Of a DNA stretch of 64,000 nt, positions 61,512 through 64,000 are shown in pieces (positions within the stretch are counted from its first letter, which is position 1; each line of letters opens with the position of its first letter). Source of the DNA: Lachnospiraceae bacterium (lineage in GTDB: Bacteria > Bacillota > Clostridia > Lachnospirales > Lachnospiraceae); contig JAFOEY010000004.1 of the NCBI GenBank assembly GCA_017387565.1, positions 90,077-154,076 on the forward strand, given 5' to 3'. Below the pieces are notes generated by a model. The model was given only the letters and a program-made list of their open reading frames with translations, did no database searches and was not told where the DNA came from. A program made the translations under genes and the position numbers.

Positions 61512-62015
61512 CTACAACTCCTTATATTTCTGCCGAACCAAATTCTTTGCCGGATGATAATTCGGACTATACTGATTTATGTACACTTTTTTAGTCTCTG
61601 TGACAAGAGTTATGCAATAATGTTTGGGACCATCAGTAATTACATACCACTTGATTTCTGCATCCGTGTAATTATAAACTTCTCCTTTCACACTTCGATA
61701 CCAGATTCCGTTCTCATAAAATATTACTGTCCAATTTTTCATATACTTAACAAACAGCCATCCCATCGCCTCGCAAAGTGCTCCCACACCGATAAAGAAC
61801 ACCAGTAAAGACAACTTCTCCAACACATACATATTATCGCTAGTCATACAAGCAATAATCATTCCTATACTGAAAAATAATCCCAAAGCAAAAAGAATAA
61901 CCGCCAGAAATCCATACCACCATATACAATAATGGCATACTAAAACATCACTTCTGTTTTGATATTCCTGTGGAATTTCGTAGTTTAAAACATGCATTAA
62001 TATCGTTCTTTTCAT
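61512..62015 (-). CDS. Two-helix membrane protein, unknown
   Basis: 167 residues. Start MKRTILMHVLN at 62015 chosen for AGGA 6 nt upstream. Short N-terminal cytosolic part with Cys-rich NRSDVLVCHYC, helices ~35-60 (FLAVILFALGLFFSIGMIIA) and ~70-95 (SLLVFFIGVGALCEAMGWLF), then a strand-rich C-terminal domain (~105-167) resembling a PH-like membrane domain (YENGIWYRSVKGEVYNYTDA). No function known. It lies 12 bp from the hydrolase gene. Confidence 0.6.
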   Translation of the reverse strand: MKRTILMHVLNYEIPQEYQNRSDVLVCHYCIWWYGFLAVILFALGLFFSIGMIIACMTSDNMYVLEKLSLLVFFIGVGALCEAMGWLFVKYMKNWTVIFYENGIWYRSVKGEVYNYTDAEIKWYVITDGPKHYCITLVTETKKVYINQYSPNYHPAKNLVRQKYKEL

Positions 62016-62063
62016 ATTTTCCTGCTGTCCATCTTTCAAAGTTTATCCCTCCGGTAGAACTTC

Positions 62064-62648
62064 TTAAATTTCCGCATCGGCGATTGCTATAAGATCTGTC
62101 CTTTCATAGCGATTATGTCCTTGTAATTGCTTTTTGTATTTCCAACACTTAATTGCTTCTTCTAAAGATTTCCCTTTATTGTCTGCAAAAAAATCCCGAA
62201 TATAAGTATTGTATTCGAACTGCTTATCAATTTTTGTTTTTCCCTTTTTCTTTTCCTCAATAATTTGATAATAGGCATCTATTGCTTCTTTATATGTTTT
62301 TCCCGTATTATTCTTCAACCATTTTTGAAAAGCTACATTGAATGAAAAGCTACTTCCAATATATTCTTTAAAAAATGCCCTATGCTTTTCTGAACAAACG
62401 AAGTTAGCTTCAATTTTTGTATCTTCATTAATAGTAGATATTACTGTTGCTTTTTTTCTTTCCGTTGGAGCAGACAATATTTTGCCTGTATCAAGAAAAT
62501 AGGCAATACGATCGGTTATTTCTAATTTTCCACCTGAAACAGGAATACCATTTTCTCTGCAAAAATCCACTAATTCTTCTTTCAAATAATAGTAATCACG
62601 AAATGTTTTGCTATCCAAATTTTTATCCAAAGCAGGCCTGCTATTCAT
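62064..62648 (-). CDS. SAP/DUF6434-like domain protein
   Basis: 194 residues. Start MNSRPALDKNLDSKTFRDYY at 62648, with AGAGGG upstream. The N-terminal ~40 residues (YLKEELVDFCRENGIPVSGG, then KLEITDRIAYFLDTGKI) match a SAP-type helix-loop-helix that can bind DNA, as in the DUF6434 family as I remember it. A helical C-terminal domain follows (YKEAIDAYYQIIEEKKKGKT). Soluble, basic. DNA-related role possible, unknown. Confidence 0.7.
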   Translation of the reverse strand: MNSRPALDKNLDSKTFRDYYYLKEELVDFCRENGIPVSGGKLEITDRIAYFLDTGKILSAPTERKKATVISTINEDTKIEANFVCSEKHRAFFKEYIGSSFSFNVAFQKWLKNNTGKTYKEAIDAYYQIIEEKKKGKTKIDKQFEYNTYIRDFFADNKGKSLEEAIKCWKYKKQLQGHNRYERTDLIAIADAEI

Positions 62649-62689
62649 ATATTTTTCCCTCTTTCTATAACACATCAAAAATATAATAC

Positions 62690-62715
62690 TAATTCCCCCG
62701 AATTTGGGGGAATTA
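62690..62715. promoter_or_regulatory. Perfect palindrome upstream of the SAP-like gene
   Basis: TAATTCCCCC / GGGGGAATTA with a 6-nt centre lies 42 bp upstream of the SAP-like gene's start. It could be an operator or a terminator of the upstream gene; T-run is weak. Confidence 0.5.
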
Positions 62716-62759
62716 GAACTTCAAATAGGAGTGTAAGTGCATCAAAGACGATTAAAAAA

Positions 62760-62799
62760 GAAAAGACGGTCACAGACATACGTCAAAGTCCGTCTTTTC
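62760..62799. terminator. Bidirectional terminator hairpin
   Basis: GAAAAGACGG / CCGTCTTTTC stem with a ~20-nt loop, T-runs on both sides (CTTTTTT on the minus strand, TATATTTTTT on the plus). It probably terminates the DUF6037-like gene transcript. Confidence 0.8.
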
Positions 62800-62905
62800 A
62801 TATATTTTTTAACTATCTTTCAATGGCTAAAATAAAACTGGCACTGTAAAATCAAATAAATTAGTCCTGTTCGCTCATCTTTGCCAACTTCGCCGCCTGG
62901 TCGCC

Positions 62906-63017
62906 CTCACGGAACAAAGACCTCTTTGATTATGGGCTCAAAACAAATGCCTCCATGCCATAAAAGGGCTCGGAACGTGTGCCTCATAATAAAGAGGTCT
63001 CGAAGCAAATACCTCAA
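62906..63017. repeat. About 31-bp tandem repeat, four units
   Basis: Units of the type GGGCTCGGAACAAATGCCTC (near 62906, 62934, 62966, 62996), with slightly different flanking bases. It occupies the gap upstream of the SAP-like gene and its terminators. I see no gene in 62800-63079. Confidence 0.7.
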
Positions 63018-63079
63018 TTATTTTTGAAACAACATCTATCTACTTCTATTATTCTACACCAAACTTTTGTAATTAGCTA

Positions 63080-63715
63080 CTAAGGCTTGCCCTTTCTATT
63101 CTTATCATTTTGGGCTAAATTTGCTATAATCTCAGAATCACTTAGTTCTCCTTCCTGACGATAACAAAAGCTAATAGTTTTATCATCACCTAGTATATTA
63201 AATAGAGTTTCTCTAAGAAGTTTTGTCTTTGCTGTATTTTTCCCTGAACGATTTATTTGCTCTCCACTTGAATTTTTACCATTATGGCGAGCCATATAAC
63301 AACAGAATCCCTCATTATGTTCTCTTGCATCAATAATATTAAGAACTGTGTTGCGATATTGATTGTCTAAGGGAGTATAACTGTCAGGCATATCACTATT
63401 AAATGAATTGTAGAGATTCCATATTCCCTTTCCGCATCCATCTCCATGAATTTCAAAATAATCTCTGAGTTCTTCATCGGATGCATTGAAATTATACGAA
63501 TTAGCATATGTCTTAAGTATACGATTTTCATCATTTTTGTCTATAAACGTAAGCATAACAGCATAATATTTTGTTCCTTTATCAAGTTCCCTTAAATCCT
63601 CAAATACCACAACATAACTATGCTGATTAAAAGCAAAATCAAATGCTGTTATATACCAATCATTTTCTCGTATACTTTGCAACAAACTCTTGATATTTGG
63701 CATTGCTAATGGCAT
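63080..63715 (-). CDS. Unknown protein (possibly DUF6037 family)
   Basis: 211 residues, soluble. N-terminal PNIKSLLQSIRENDWYITAF followed by a strand-rich domain (YVVVFEDLRELDKGTKYYAV). The C-terminal ~70 residues are basic and helical (TKLLRETLFNILGDDKTISF). By size and N-terminus I associate it with DUF6037 but cannot confirm it. No close partner gene is apparent. Start MPLAMPNIK at 63715, or the second Met four residues later. Confidence 0.55.
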   Translation of the reverse strand: MPLAMPNIKSLLQSIRENDWYITAFDFAFNQHSYVVVFEDLRELDKGTKYYAVMLTFIDKNDENRILKTYANSYNFNASDEELRDYFEIHGDGCGKGIWNLYNSFNSDMPDSYTPLDNQYRNTVLNIIDAREHNEGFCCYMARHNGKNSSGEQINRSGKNTAKTKLLRETLFNILGDDKTISFCYRQEGELSDSEIIANLAQNDKNRKGKP

Positions 63716-64000
63716 TAATCATCATTCCTTTCTCTCACTTTCACATTCTGACACATTTTAGCGAAACAAGCTCTTTCTATATTTTAACTTATTAAATAAT
63801 ATCACATTTCTGGTGCTTATATAAGCTTTCTTGTGCAAATTAACAAATTTTACACAAATTGCTGAAGTGAAAAGTTTATTTCCACTTTGAAAATGCTTAA
63901 TAACAAAGTAGCATTTACTCTTGCAGTATGGAGTAAATGCTATTTTTTTCTATACGAAAGAGGAATTTAGTGTTACACTTAAGTCAACAGTGGCAAACGA
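63716..64000. other. Right-edge intergenic stretch with a plus-strand terminator
   Basis: 63909-63949 holds a perfect TAGCATTTACTC / GAGTAAATGCTA stem followed by TTTTTTT on the plus strand. No plus-strand gene precedes it in the window. The rest has a plausible promoter area for the 63080-63715 gene but nothing decisive. The final 31 bp may be the first codons of a plus-strand gene (GTG at 63970 after AGAGG), too short to judge. Confidence 0.6.

Noticed and set aside
63970-64000. Possible GTG start (after AGAGG) of a plus-strand gene at the right edge
   Set aside because: Only ten codons are visible, too few to support a call.

Overview
The window looks like chromosomal DNA of a low-GC Gram-positive anaerobe of the class Clostridia, most likely a Lachnospiraceae gut species. 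The grounds are AT-rich intergenic DNA, strong AAGGAGG-type ribosome binding sites, ClpC, a PTS enzyme I/HPr pair, an oxygen-sensitive hydrogenase-like protein and several small families I associate with Lachnospiraceae. The species assignment is inference. Almost every gene is on the minus strand; only an AraC regulator, a DegV protein and a hydrogenase-chemotaxis fusion (29.4-35.2 kb) are on the plus strand.

Layout. 0-9.7 kb: start of clpC, a membrane protein with an acidic tail, the purine operon purE-purM-purN-purD behind a clear promoter, an M29-type aminopeptidase with two small membrane proteins, and pyrE. 9.7-11.6 kb: a Fic toxin with an HTH/VbhA-like antitoxin, followed by decayed coding remnants. 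11.6-20.6 kb: metY, two small FliD-like or flagella-type proteins, pyrF, a TPR lipoprotein, a LytTR regulator with a receiver lacking its Asp, argJ, trmO and a CarD-like protein. 20.6-29.1 kb: a 1316-residue hybrid kinase carrying its own phosphorelay and an HD-GYP output, a subtilase whose ribosome binding site lies inside a terminator-like hairpin, a lone receiver, and murD. 29.4-35.2 kb: AraC, EamA, DegV and the Fur-box-preceded hydrogenase-MCP fusion. 35.3-45.3 kb: a two-component system plus ABC transporter operon, a CPBP protease/HTH regulator unit behind a triple operator, an AI-2E exporter and a MATE exporter. 45.7-51.5 kb: LacI, EamA, ptsI, ptsH, a fructokinase and a decayed sucrose-6-phosphate hydrolase. 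51.7-64 kb: an EAL phosphodiesterase, then an accessory stretch of small, mostly separately transcribed genes (HTH with pentapeptide repeats, flavodoxin-fold oxidoreductase, VOC, acetyltransferases, TfoX C-domain, PBECR4-like, hydrolase, SAP-like and unknowns).

Non-coding structure is unusually rich. Family A is a dispersed 187-bp element with about 20-bp terminal inverted repeats (six copies or pieces). Family B is a 235-bp element that is almost entirely one long hairpin; its two full copies differ by three compensatory base pairs, and decayed or minimal copies also occur. At least four intergenic minisatellites have periods of 18, about 32, 31 and about 31 bp. A pair of tandem hairpins with covarying stems and shared loops sits upstream of the PBECR4-like gene, inside a 694-bp segment bounded by 27-bp direct repeats that also holds a 5'-truncated gene and a tRNA-like remnant.

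How the genes work together: the left half supplies nucleotide, arginine and methionine metabolism. The centre carries signalling through a kinase/HD-GYP protein, an EAL protein, a hydrogenase-MCP and a two-component/ABC module. The right half has a sugar-PTS block that has lost its sucrose hydrolase. Both c-di-GMP enzymes seen are phosphodiesterases; no intact GGDEF synthase is in the window.
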